DNA of 64,000 nucleotides from NCBI GenBank assembly GCA_052170315.1, contig JBQNAT010000005.1:1-64000 (forward strand). The letters are read 5' to 3'. Origin of the DNA: UBA9732 sp052170315. GTDB taxonomy: Bacteria > Spirochaetota > Spirochaetia > Sphaerochaetales > Sphaerochaetaceae. Shown here in pieces: positions 17,244 to 25,400 of the stretch; the first letter of the stretch is position 1; the number at the start of each line of letters is the position of its first letter. The notes beneath the pieces were generated by a model. It was given only the letters and a program-made list of their open reading frames with translations, did not search any database and was not told the DNA's origin. Made by a program: the position numbers and the translations under genes.

Positions 17244-18067
17244 ATGGAAAACCTTATGAAAAAACTTAAAGAGGCGAAAGCCTACATTGAGAAGCGGACT
17301 GGAAACATGAATATTTATGCAGGTTTGGTACTTGGTTCCGGTCTTGGCGACATGGCGTATGAAATTAAAAATCCCATCATGATAAAATATTCTGATATTC
17401 CCAATTTTCCCGTTTCAACAGTCCCGGGCCATGCGGGAAGGCTGGTGATAGGGGAGCTTGAAGGTAAGAACGTTCTTTGCATGCAGGGCCGCTTCCACTA
17501 TTACGAAGGCTACGGTATGGAGCAGGTGGTTTTTTCGATTCAGGTAATGAAGATGCTTGGAATTCAGCGTCTGATACTGACAAATGCCTCTGGCTGTGTG
17601 AACAAGGCCTGGAACGCCGGAGACCTTATGCTGATTACAGACCACATCAAGTTTGCCCCGGAAAGTCCTACCAGAGGGCATAATGAGGACGAGCTTGGAC
17701 CCAGGTTCTTTGATATGTCTGAAGCCTACGATTCGGCGCTGCGGGATATTGTAAAAAAGAAGCCGAAAAACTGAACATCCCGATAAGGGAAGGCGTTTAT
17801 ATGTTCTTTTCAGGTCCGAACTTTGAAACTCCGGCAGAGGTACGCGCCGCGCGCATTCTGGGTGCGGATGCGGTAGGCATGTCCACGGTACCTGAGGATA
17901 TAGCCGCTTCCCACTGCGGTCTTAAGACTCTGGGAATAAGCTGCATGACAAACATGGCGGCAGGCATTCTTGATAAAAAGCTTGAGCACAATGAGGTTCT
18001 TGAGACCGGAATAATGGTAAAAGACCGTTTTTCCTCTCTTATCCGCGCAATAGTCAGAGCGTTCTGA
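17244..18067 (+). pseudogene. punA: Purine nucleoside phosphorylase with a one-base frameshift
   Basis: Trimeric PNP (family 2), which splits purine nucleosides with phosphate for salvage. The first 176 codons (17244-17774) carry LGSGLGDM, VPGHAG, MQGRFHYYEGY and LTNASGC, then end early. The remainder, from about 17752 in the next frame, gives EAEKLNIPIREGVYMFFSG, then GPNFETPAE, GMSTVPE and SCMTNMAAG to the stop at 18067. The break falls in a run of six A (17753-17758); seven would restore one 274-residue protein of normal length. All catalytic motifs survive, so a recent mutation, a sequencing slip or slippage-based expression are all possible. GGAGG precedes ATG 17244. Confidence 0.88.
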
Positions 18068-18071
18068 ATTT

Positions 18072-18866
18072 TCAGGAGAGAAGAGCTCTGTCACTGGTGA
18101 TTTCGTCACCGCTGACACGGGCAAACTCTTCCATAAGAGCCTTAACGGTGAGGTTTTGTTTTTCTTCACCCTTGATGTCAAGGATAATATTGCCTTCGTG
18201 CATCATTATCAGCCTGTTGCCGTATCTGATGGCGTCTTTCATGTTGTGCGTCACCATTATGGTCATAAGACTGTTTTTTTTGACAATTTCATCGGACAGC
18301 GTAAGCACCTTGGCCGCAGTTCTTGGGTCAAGAGCTGCCGTATGCTCATCCAGAAGAAGGAGCTTGGGATTGTTCAGCGTTGCCATAAGCAGGGTAAGAG
18401 CCTGCCTCTGTCCGCCTGAAAGAACCCCGACTTTCTGGGTAAGGCGGTTTTCAAGTCCTAAACCCAGTGTTTCAAGAATGCTTCTGTATTCTTCCTTTTC
18501 CGCTTTGGTAACGCCCTGACGAAGCCTTCGCTTTTGGCCTCGGCGCCTTGCCAAAGCCAGGTTTTCAATAATCTGCATGGTTGCGGCCGTTCCCGTCATC
18601 GGGTCCTGAAAGACCCTTCCCAGCCACGGAGCACGTTTGTATTCGCAAAGATTGGTAACGTCCTCTCCGTCAATGATTATCCGACCGCAGTCAACAGGCC
18701 AAACACCGGCTATTGCGTTGAGAAGAGAGGATTTTCCTGTTCCGTTACCGCCAATGACGGTTACAAAATCTCCGTCGTCCATATGGAGAGTAACTCCGTT
18801 AAGGGCAATTTTTTCGTTTATTGTATTTGGATTGAAGGTTTTTCGAAGGTTGATAAGGTCAAGCAT
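18072..18866 (-). CDS. ABC transporter ATPase of a Trp-type amino acid importer
   Basis: Cytoplasmic ATPase, 264 residues. Walker A is GGNGTGKSS (39-47), the signature LSGGQRQALTLLMA, and Walker B LLLLDEHTAALD. It overlaps the permease gene by eight bases and is last of a three-gene set: binding protein, permease, ATPase. This gene order and the sequence type match the TrpX/TrpY/TrpZ-like family of tryptophan/tyrosine importers. The leader peptide upstream of the operon suggests an aromatic amino acid substrate. Confidence 0.92.
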   Translation of the reverse strand: MLDLINLRKTFNPNTINEKIALNGVTLHMDDGDFVTVIGGNGTGKSSLLNAIAGVWPVDCGRIIIDGEDVTNLCEYKRAPWLGRVFQDPMTGTAATMQIIENLALARRRGQKRRLRQGVTKAEKEEYRSILETLGLGLENRLTQKVGVLSGGQRQALTLLMATLNNPKLLLLDEHTAALDPRTAAKVLTLSDEIVKKNSLMTIMVTHNMKDAIRYGNRLIMMHEGNIILDIKGEEKQNLTVKALMEEFARVSGDEITSDRALLS

Positions 18867-19767
18867 TCGTGGCTCCTTTTTTCAGCTTTCCCTTCCAATA
18901 GGGGATGGCAAGGAAAATCGCTACCACAATGGCGGAAAGGAGCTTGAGCATGTTGGTATTAAGCCCAAGCCAAAGCACCAGCTGTATGACTATGTAGTAA
19001 ATTACGGCTCCCAGAGAGACTCCCAGAAGCTTCAGCGCGAAATTGCGAAACAGCTTTCCGAAAATTACCTGACTTATTATTACAGCCGCAAGGCCTATTA
19101 CAATTCCGCCCCTGCCCATATTCACGTCTACTGCTCCCTGATACTGGGCATAGAGCGCGGAGGCAACGGCCACTATTCCGTTTGATATCATAAGGCCCAG
19201 AAGTTTTGTGCGATTAACGTTAATTCCCTGGGCTCTTGCCATTTTTTCATTGGAGCCTGTGGCTCTGAGCGCAGCTCCAAGTTCAGTTCCGAAGAACCAG
19301 TAAAGGACAGCAATTATTATTACCGTTATAAGAATCATTATGATTATCGGATTGCTGAAAGACAGCGCCTTTACGTTTCTTGATGTAACCAGAAGGTCAT
19401 AGTTCCTTACGTTAATGCCCTGATTGGCCTTGAAGCCCATGACCGCAAGGTTTACGGAATACAGGGCCAGCTGGGTCAAAATTCCGGCAAGAATGGCGGG
19501 TATGCCCATGGCCGTGTGGAAAAGACCGGTAACAAGACCTGCCAGCATTCCGGCTAAGAAGGCACAAATTAACGCCACCCAAACATTTACACCGTTAAGC
19601 ATAAGCATTACGCAGACGGCTCCGCCTGTGGCCATGGTTCCGTCTACTGTCAGGTCCGCGATATCCAGCACCTTGTAGGTAAGATAGACTCCTATAGCCA
19701 TTATGCCCCAAATAAGGCCTTGCGCCAAAGCTCCGGGAAGAGCGCTGATAAGGGATGAAATATTCAC
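18859..19767 (-). CDS. ABC transporter permease of a Trp-type amino acid importer
   Basis: 302-residue membrane protein with about eight hydrophobic segments, of the branched-chain/sugar permease superfamily (LivH/RbsC-like fold). The N-terminal GLIWGIMAIGVYLTYKVLDI and the RATGSNEKMARAQGINVNR loop (the coupling region that meets the ATPase) are characteristic. It lies nine bases downstream of the binding-protein gene and overlaps the ATPase gene. The substrate would follow the binding protein. Confidence 0.92.
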   Translation of the reverse strand: MNISSLISALPGALAQGLIWGIMAIGVYLTYKVLDIADLTVDGTMATGGAVCVMLMLNGVNVWVALICAFLAGMLAGLVTGLFHTAMGIPAILAGILTQLALYSVNLAVMGFKANQGINVRNYDLLVTSRNVKALSFSNPIIIMILITVIIIAVLYWFFGTELGAALRATGSNEKMARAQGINVNRTKLLGLMISNGIVAVASALYAQYQGAVDVNMGRGGIVIGLAAVIISQVIFGKLFRNFALKLLGVSLGAVIYYIVIQLVLWLGLNTNMLKLLSAIVVAIFLAIPYWKGKLKKGATNA

Positions 19768-19776
19768 GGCGTCTCC

Positions 19777-20754
19777 TTAAATTTCGGTGTAGCCGGAAGG
19801 GATTACGACTCCAAGAAGCTGGGCAAGCTCAGAGTTGTACTTCTTTATAGGATTTTCAGCAAAGCGTATGGGCATTGAAGAAACGGCTGCTCCGTTTTTG
19901 AGGATTTCGTAAGCCATGCGTCCTGTAGTACAGCCAAGGTCATAGTAACTGATTGTGAGCGTTGCAACTCCGCAGCCTTTGCATATTCCTTCTTCACCGG
20001 CAATTACGGGAGTCTTCGCGGTCTCTGTTACGTTTCTGATTGCCTCCGTGCAGGACGCAGCCGTGTTGTCTGTGGGGATATAGATTACATCCGAATTCCG
20101 GCAGGCGGATTCCGTAACGGAAGAAACGTCGTTGGAGTCCGTAAAGGCGTAACGGCTGTGCAGCAGGCCCATATCGTCCAGATATTTCTCTATCTGTTCT
20201 ATCTGGTAGAGAGAGTTCGGCTCGCCCGAACAGTATAGAAGTCCTATTTTCTTTGCGTCCGGGAAAAGCTCTGCTATCATTGCCGCCTGCCTGTCCAGCG
20301 GTGCAAGGTCGGAAGCCCCGGAAACGTTTATCCCGGTGGTATTGTTTTTCAGTTTCATTGCCAGCGCCGTGCCGTAGTCCGTAATGGATGTTCCCAGAAT
20401 CGGAATGTTTTCTGTTGCGGCGGCCGCAGTCTGAAGGGGGAGTGTGGCGTTGGCAAGTATGAGGTCAACGTTGTTTGAGACAAGGCTGTTTATGATTGTG
20501 GTTACGGTTGAAGCGTCTCCGGAAGCATTCTGATAGTCGAAGCTTACGTTTTCTTCACCAAGCGTTTTCTTCAGCGTGTCCATAAAACCCTGTGTCGCCG
20601 CGTCAAGGGCCGAATGCTGGACAAGCTGGCATATTCCTATCCTGTAGGATTTTTTTTCGTCTGCTGAAGACTCTTTGCCGGACTGGGCAAAAACTCCCGC
20701 TACGGTGACGCACAGCACAAGGAGCAAAATTAAAATTCGTCTAAGCTTTGTCAT
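19777..20754 (-). CDS. ABC substrate-binding protein (TrpX-like), probable aromatic amino acid binder
   Basis: 325-residue periplasmic binding protein of the ABC_sub_bind family. A signal peptide covers residues 1-23, ending at VFAQ; Cys15 lies in a poor lipobox, though spirochaete lipoboxes are loose. The mature part begins YRIGICQLVQHSALDAATQG, the family hallmark, and continues with the NATLPLQTAA and IPILGTSITDY strands. It is first gene of the importer operon, and its 5' leader carries a 19-codon peptide rich in Phe and Tyr codons and a terminator (20791-20891). I therefore infer Phe and/or Tyr, perhaps Trp, as substrate. Confidence 0.92.
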   Translation of the reverse strand: MTKLRRILILLLVLCVTVAGVFAQSGKESSADEKKSYRIGICQLVQHSALDAATQGFMDTLKKTLGEENVSFDYQNASGDASTVTTIINSLVSNNVDLILANATLPLQTAAAATENIPILGTSITDYGTALAMKLKNNTTGINVSGASDLAPLDRQAAMIAELFPDAKKIGLLYCSGEPNSLYQIEQIEKYLDDMGLLHSRYAFTDSNDVSSVTESACRNSDVIYIPTDNTAASCTEAIRNVTETAKTPVIAGEEGICKGCGVATLTISYYDLGCTTGRMAYEILKNGAAVSSMPIRFAENPIKKYNSELAQLLGVVIPSGYTEI

Positions 20755-20765
20755 TTTTATACCTC

Positions 20766-20787
20766 TTTAATACCAATTTAATACCAA
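20766..20787. repeat. Two tandem copies of an 11-bp unit in the importer 5' UTR
   Basis: TTTAATACCAA occurs twice in direct succession (20766-20776 and 20777-20787), between the attenuator and the binding-protein start. It lies just past the attenuator's U-tract, so copy number would alter leader-to-gene spacing only. Confidence 0.85.
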
Positions 20788-20814
20788 AAAAGCCCTCCGT
20801 CTGAGGAGGGCTTC
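20786..20814 (-). terminator. Attenuator terminator in the ABC importer leader
   Basis: Read on the minus strand, AGCCCTCC pairs with GGAGGGCT around the loop TCAGAC, followed by a run of T (through 20786). It stands between the leader peptide stop and the binding-protein start. Its central part (20793-20805) can instead pair with leader bases 20835-20846 (CCCCTGTCTGAG), which would prevent the terminator. Confidence 0.85.
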
Positions 20815-20831
20815 TAAATCCAAAATCACAA

Positions 20832-20891
20832 TCACTCAGACAGGGGAGAGGAGGGTCTAAATCTAAAATAGAAGAAACAGGAGCTCTTCAT
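20832..20891 (-). CDS. Aromatic leader peptide for transcription attenuation
   Basis: A 19-residue open frame, MKSSCFFYFRFRPSSPLSE, on the minus strand. GGAGG sits five bases before its ATG, and its stop is about 20 bases before the terminator. Five of 19 codons are aromatic: Phe 6, 7, 9 and 11 and Tyr 8. Its last codons (CCC CTG TCT GAG) are the strand that can open the terminator. When charged tRNA-Phe or tRNA-Tyr is short, a ribosome stalled at codons 6-11 would leave this strand free to form the antiterminator; a ribosome reaching the stop would cover it. Too short for normal gene callers. Confidence 0.8.
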   Translation of the reverse strand: MKSSCFFYFRFRPSSPLSE

Positions 20892-20925
20892 AATTGCCTC
20901 CACCTTTGAATGATTGTTGTTAACT

Positions 20926-20954
20926 GATATAAGGCTATTTGAAATTTTAGTCAA
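20926..20954 (-). promoter_or_regulatory. Promoter of the ABC importer leader
   Basis: On the minus strand TTGACT (20949-20954), a 17-base spacer and TATATC (20926-20931). Transcription would begin near 20918, about 17 bases before the leader peptide's ribosome binding site, which places the whole attenuator in the transcript. Confidence 0.65.
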
Positions 20955-20988
20955 TATCTTTTGTCTTAAATAACAAACATTTTTATTG

Positions 20989-21042
20989 CTCTTATTTTAA
21001 GCTTTTTAAAATATTCTGCATATTAACGCTTAAAATAAAGAG
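20989..21042. repeat. Long AT-rich inverted repeat between two minus-strand operons
   Basis: TTATTTTAAGC (20992-21002) and GCTTAAAATAA (21028-21038) are perfect complements around a 25-base loop, and CTC/GAG extends the stem past one bulged A. It follows the ABC exporter-like permease and precedes the importer promoter. It may be a terminator without a T-run or an mRNA 3'-end stabiliser. A separate 15-bp palindrome, TACAATAGTATTGTA, lies at 21068-21082. The rest of the 20755-21107 gap is covered by the leader entries. Confidence 0.5.
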
Positions 21043-21107
21043 TTTTAACATTATTTCTGGCTTATTGTACAATAGTATTGTAAATATTTTATTTATTTGG
21101 ACAAAAT

Positions 21108-22706
21108 TCAGAGATTCGCGAAAATCTTTGCTCCTTTGGTTCTTAGCCAGTAGTCCATAAGCGCCGTAAGGGCTGCGGCTAAAAGGCACCATAGACCAAG
21201 AATCAGATTTGCGTTCATTTTGCCTCTGAGAAATACTCCTGAAAGTACTATCAGCGCTCCGAAAGCCCAGCTGGACAGAAGGACAAGCAGTATATTGTAG
21301 CTCTGCTTTACTACAAGAGCTTCGTTTATCCAGTTCATGTTGGGCATAATAAGATTTGTAAAAAGGCCGAACTCTGCAAAAAGCAGGCATTCTATTGCTG
21401 TAAGGATTAAAATAAGCGCAGACGGAAGAAATCCAATCTTCAAGGTGAAAACCGCGCAGAGCGCAAGAAATACTGCAGAAGGCAGTGTAAACAGTACATG
21501 GTTCCAAATCTTTGCCCTAAGCACCTGAAGCGCAGTTACCGGCAGGGACTGGGAAATCCAAAGTTCTTTCCCCTCAAGCGACACGGAAGGCGCGGTAATG
21601 TCGTTAACTGCCATTATCAGGCATACCGCACCCGAGGTAAAAATGCTTATTTCCTTCATTACGGCCCCGAACTGTACATTCAATACATCAATTAAAGAGT
21701 TGCCCTTTATCAGCAGAGCAATTCCCGCAATCGGCATAAGAAGAGTTCCAAGAGCACAGTTAAGCAGATATATCGGACTTGAAAGAAGATGCTTTGTTTC
21801 TTTGAAAATAAGGGCTTTTCCCTGGCTCCTGACATGTACCTTTCCTTCTTTGTAGACTGCTTTAGACGTACCTGTTTTTGTGGTAACGATTTTTATGAAT
21901 GTAATGTTAAGAAGCGTATAAACACCAAAAAACAAAGCTATGACCGCTACGCTGAGAATCAGCATGTGGAGAGGGTTTCCCGAAGCGGCGCTGCCTATTA
22001 TATAAAGAGGATAGATACTGCCGGTAATCTTTATATCCAGGCCGCCTATACTGCCGATAAAGCTTTGACTTGAGTTTGCGGCTTTGAAGCAGACCAGATA
22101 ATAAATTCCAATACCCAAAAGGGTTATGATGACTCTTGTGAGGCTTTTGTTTTTAAACTTGCCGCTGAGCTTTGCTACAATCCAGCCCAGACCTGTTGAG
22201 AGTTCAAGCACAAACAGGGAAGTCATTATCAGAAGGACTACAGGCCCCAGAATCTTCCAAAATGTCAGCTTCACGGCCAGATAGTACATTATTATGGAAG
22301 GAACAAGGATTATGGCTGTGTACAGCAAACCCGTGAAATAGACGCCAAGAAGGCGGGATATCATTATATAGCGTATGGGTATGGGCATTGACAGCATTAT
22401 TTCATTGTCTTTTGACATGTACAGCGTAGAGTAGGAGCTGAAAACGCTTCCGAATGCGCCGAATATAAGGGCAATGCCGTTCATTATAAGAAAATAGAGC
22501 CAGTCGTATCCCGCGGAGGCAAGAGGTCCTGCCAGCTGTCCGGCTATGGAGAGCGTGAAACTTCCCATCACGCCGACAATTATAATTACATACATCGCAA
22601 TGGAAAGAGCAATTCTTGCGGGTGTTCTTGATTTGCCTCTCCTGTAGTCGTAGAAAAATGACTTGTTAATTTCAAAAAGCTGTTTTTTCAGAAGAGTTTT
22701 AAGCAT
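21108..22706 (-). CDS. ABC transporter permease-like membrane protein
   Basis: 532-residue membrane protein with roughly a dozen hydrophobic segments, resembling large ABC-2-type permeases encoded next to a YtrB/NatA-like ATPase. The start is ATG 22706 (MLKTLLKKQLFEINKSFF), preceded by GGAG; an open extension of 20 codons upstream is ATPase coding sequence read in another frame. The gene begins one base after the ATPase stop, so the two form a transporter. The substrate is unknown; an export role is the family default. Confidence 0.85.
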   Translation of the reverse strand: MLKTLLKKQLFEINKSFFYDYRRGKSRTPARIALSIAMYVIIIVGVMGSFTLSIAGQLAGPLASAGYDWLYFLIMNGIALIFGAFGSVFSSYSTLYMSKDNEIMLSMPIPIRYIMISRLLGVYFTGLLYTAIILVPSIIMYYLAVKLTFWKILGPVVLLIMTSLFVLELSTGLGWIVAKLSGKFKNKSLTRVIITLLGIGIYYLVCFKAANSSQSFIGSIGGLDIKITGSIYPLYIIGSAASGNPLHMLILSVAVIALFFGVYTLLNITFIKIVTTKTGTSKAVYKEGKVHVRSQGKALIFKETKHLLSSPIYLLNCALGTLLMPIAGIALLIKGNSLIDVLNVQFGAVMKEISIFTSGAVCLIMAVNDITAPSVSLEGKELWISQSLPVTALQVLRAKIWNHVLFTLPSAVFLALCAVFTLKIGFLPSALILILTAIECLLFAEFGLFTNLIMPNMNWINEALVVKQSYNILLVLLSSWAFGALIVLSGVFLRGKMNANLILGLWCLLAAALTALMDYWLRTKGAKIFANL

Positions 22707-22707
22707 A

Positions 22708-23439
22708 TTACTTCTCCGAATCTTCTTCCTTAAGCTCGTTCTCAAGCTCAAGGAATACATTTTCAAGAGATGAGTCTCCCCTGACTTCTTCCATTGACCC
22801 TTCTTTTATAAGTTTTCCGGCTTTGATGATTGCAACCTTGTCACAGAGTTTTTCCGCAACCTCAAGAACGTGGGTTGAAAAGAAAATAGCGCCGCCTTCC
22901 CCGCAAAGCTCATGCATCATCTGTTTCAGCGTATGCGAAGCAACGGGGTCAAGGCCGACAAAAGGCTCGTCCATAATAACAAGCTTAGGGTTGTGCAGCC
23001 ATGCGGCAATTATGGCAAGCTTCTGCTTCATGCCGTGGGAGTACTCGTTTATTGACTGGGCAAGGTCTTCTGTAAGCTCGAACGCGTCTGCGTACTTTCT
23101 TATCCTTTCAGTCCTGTCGGCAGCGCTTACCCCGAAAACGTCCGCAATGAAGTTCAGATACTTAATTCCTGTCATATAGTCAAAAAGATCAGGATTGTCA
23201 GGAATATAGGCTATCTTTCTTTTGCATGCCAGAGGGTCCTTTTTTACAGAAGTTCCGTCTATTGTTATCTCTCCCGAGTCGAAGTTAAGGATACCCGCTA
23301 CCGATTTTATGGTAGTTGTTTTTCCTGCGCCGTTGTGTCCGATGAAGCCGTAAATTTCTCCGGCATTGATTTCAAGGCTGAGGTTATCCACGGCGACTTT
23401 ATCGCCGTACTTCTTTGTAAGGTTCCTGATGGTCAGCAT
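22708..23439 (-). CDS. ABC transporter ATPase (export type)
   Basis: 243-residue ATPase. Walker A is GHNGAGKTT (34-42), the signature is the variant YSHGMKQKLAI, and Walker B is KLVIMDEPFVGLDP. The start is ATG 23439 (MLTIRNLTKKYGDK), preceded by GGAGG; 13 further upstream codons are open but unlikely. It pairs with the permease just downstream. The upstream gap (23440-23604) is AT-rich and must hold promoters for this operon and the divergent MBL gene; no convincing hexamers were picked. Confidence 0.93.
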   Translation of the reverse strand: MLTIRNLTKKYGDKVAVDNLSLEINAGEIYGFIGHNGAGKTTTIKSVAGILNFDSGEITIDGTSVKKDPLACKRKIAYIPDNPDLFDYMTGIKYLNFIADVFGVSAADRTERIRKYADAFELTEDLAQSINEYSHGMKQKLAIIAAWLHNPKLVIMDEPFVGLDPVASHTLKQMMHELCGEGGAIFFSTHVLEVAEKLCDKVAIIKAGKLIKEGSMEEVRGDSSLENVFLELENELKEEDSEK

Positions 23440-23604
23440 TTCCGCCTCCATAAATAAATTAACATGCCGGTGAAACAATATCAGATATAAAAAATTCTTA
23501 CAAGTTTTAACGTTTTAAAAGGCTTTTTATTACGTATTCCCAAATTAATTTTTTATATTAATATAGATTTAACTAATTTATACTTTTATATCGGGAGGCA
23601 TGGA

Positions 23605-24486
23605 ATGTCAAAAAAGGCATCGGAATTTCAAGTAAAGTTTATGGCGTGGAAATTCAGGGGAAAGGAGATTTTCAAGCCGCTTAACACGGGAAACATTGAT
23701 GAAAACGTCAAGTGCGTAAGGGAGTTTGTTGCCAATATTTTCTTCTACACTAAAAACGGCAAAACTATAATGATAGACGCAGGTTATAACTACAGCCGTC
23801 TTGCGGAAAAAATGAAATGGCTGGACATTAAGTCTGAAGATATACGGGAAATACTGATAACGCATCAGGATACGGATCATGTAGGGGCTGTGGAGCGCGA
23901 CAGCGACGGTCTTTTTAAAAACGCCGTTTTGTACATAGGCGAAATTGAAAACAAATACCTTACCGGCGAAGTGCGCAGACATGTTTACAACGGTTTTTAT
24001 AAGCTTCCGCAGGTCTGCATAGACAATGAAAAGGTTCTTCTGACAGACGGTCAGGTTTTTTACATTGACGGCATAAAAATAGAAGCTATCATGGTTCCCG
24101 GTCACACATGGGGGCATCTTGTCTATCTTGTGGATGACAGATATCTGTTTTCAGGCGACACTCTCTGGTTCGGCCCGGACGGAGGCTATGCTTTCCTGGA
24201 TTCCCTTGCGGAGGATAACGGCCTTCATAAGCGTTCTCTTGCCCTGCTGAAGGAAAACCTTTACAGGCGCGGACTTAAGCCTGTTATAATTACGGGCCAT
24301 ACAGGCTGGACTGATGATTTTGACTTTGCCTTTGCCCATATAGATAAGGTTTGCAGGGCTGGCAGGCGGCAAAAGCCCCATGACCCCAATGCTCCCTATG
24401 ACGGCTACAACGAAAGAGACGACACTGAAAAAAGCGCGAGAGAAAAACGTCTGGAAAAGGTAAAACCCGTTTCAGCGGGCTTTTAG
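23605..24486 (+). CDS. Metallo-beta-lactamase fold hydrolase
   Basis: 293-residue soluble MBL-fold protein. THQDTDHVG (residues 90-98 or so) is the HxHxDH-type metal motif with the first two His replaced by the H-Q-D-T-D-H pattern seen in many MBL relatives; PGHTWGHLVYLV, FSGDTLWFG and ITGHTGW supply the other metal ligands. GGGAGG precedes ATG 23605. No partner genes; substrate not predictable (glyoxalase II-like or lactonase-like hydrolases share this fold). Its end overlaps the znuB stop by four bases; the CCCG...CGGG hairpin with CTTTT at 24466-24484 inside the coding end may stop transcription. Confidence 0.88.
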   Translation: MSKKASEFQVKFMAWKFRGKEIFKPLNTGNIDENVKCVREFVANIFFYTKNGKTIMIDAGYNYSRLAEKMKWLDIKSEDIREILITHQDTDHVGAVERDSDGLFKNAVLYIGEIENKYLTGEVRRHVYNGFYKLPQVCIDNEKVLLTDGQVFYIDGIKIEAIMVPGHTWGHLVYLVDDRYLFSGDTLWFGPDGGYAFLDSLAEDNGLHKRSLALLKENLYRRGLKPVIITGHTGWTDDFDFAFAHIDKVCRAGRRQKPHDPNAPYDGYNERDDTEKSAREKRLEKVKPVSAGF

Positions 24487-25343
24487 TTCCCGCTTCTGCC
24501 TGTAGCGGCGCCGATTATGCAGAAAACAATGTAGAAGACAATATCGGTTGCAACTATTGTAGGTCCTACAGGCGTTCCCGCAAGGATTGAAATAAGCATG
24601 CCCAAAGTTGAACAGAACACCGAAAGTATGGCGGAGCAGATTGTAACGGACTTAAAACTTCTGAACAGTCTCATTGCGGAAAGGGAAGGGAATATAACAA
24701 GTGCGGAAATCAGAAGTGAGCCTACAAGATTCATCGCAAGTACTATTATTACCGCCACCAAAACGGCTATGAGAAGGTTGAAAAGCTCTACATTGGTGCC
24801 TGTTGCCTTTGCGAAGGGTTCATCAAAGGTGATGATGAAAAACTTGTTGTAAAAAAGTACAAAAGTTAAAAGTACGGCGGCGGAAAGCGCTATGCACAGG
24901 ATGACTTCATAGGATGTGAGCGTAAGTATTGACGTTGAGCCGAAAAGGGAAGAACATACATCGCCCGAAATGTTGGATGAAGTGGAAAAAATGTTCATAA
25001 GCAGATAGCCTACCGCCAAAGTACCGACTGAGATTATGGCTATTGAAGCATCTCCTTTGACTTTTGCGTTTTTTCCTGTCCTGAGAAGGATTACCGCGCT
25101 GGCCACAGTTATTGGAAGTACAAGAGCCATTTCGTCCGTCATACCAACGACCGCGGCTATGGCAATTGCTCCGAAAGCTACGTGCGAAAGTCCGTCCCCT
25201 ATATAGGAAAAATGCTTGAGCACAAGCATAACTCCAAGTATAGAGGCGCAGAGGGAAATCAGGACGCCTACGATAAGCGCGTTTCTGACGAATGGGAATT
25301 GGAAGTAGGAAGAAAGTTTATAAATTGCCGAGCTTATGTCCAT
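24483..25343 (-). CDS. znuB: Zinc ABC transporter permease
   Basis: 286-residue ABC-3 family permease with about eight transmembrane segments. HFSYIGDGLSHVAFGAIAIA near residue 44 and LVGSLLISALVIFPSLSAMRL near 212 are hallmark ZnuB/MntB segments. It follows the binding-protein gene znuA after 57 bases that contain a strong hairpin. The matching ATPase gene (znuC) is absent from the cluster, so it must lie elsewhere or be shared. Confidence 0.93.
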   Translation of the reverse strand: MDISSAIYKLSSYFQFPFVRNALIVGVLISLCASILGVMLVLKHFSYIGDGLSHVAFGAIAIAAVVGMTDEMALVLPITVASAVILLRTGKNAKVKGDASIAIISVGTLAVGYLLMNIFSTSSNISGDVCSSLFGSTSILTLTSYEVILCIALSAAVLLTFVLFYNKFFIITFDEPFAKATGTNVELFNLLIAVLVAVIIVLAMNLVGSLLISALVIFPSLSAMRLFRSFKSVTICSAILSVFCSTLGMLISILAGTPVGPTIVATDIVFYIVFCIIGAATGRSGN

Positions 25344-25368
25344 CTATGAACACTCCGTTAAAGCCTTG

Positions 25369-25389
25369 GCCTGCCGGAACCCGGCAGGC
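25369..25389 (-). other. Intercistronic hairpin between znuA and znuB
   Basis: GCCTGCCGG and CCGGCAGGC form a perfect nine-base-pair GC-rich stem with a three-base loop. There is no T-run, so it is more likely an mRNA stability or partial-termination element that lets the binding protein outnumber the permease, as often seen in importer operons. Confidence 0.6.
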
Positions 25390-25400
25390 AGGCGAATATT

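Noticed and set aside
24461..24486. Bidirectional terminator between the MBL gene and znuB
   Set aside because: A CCCG/CGGG hairpin with four T exists but lies inside coding sequence and is short; noted in the gene entry only.
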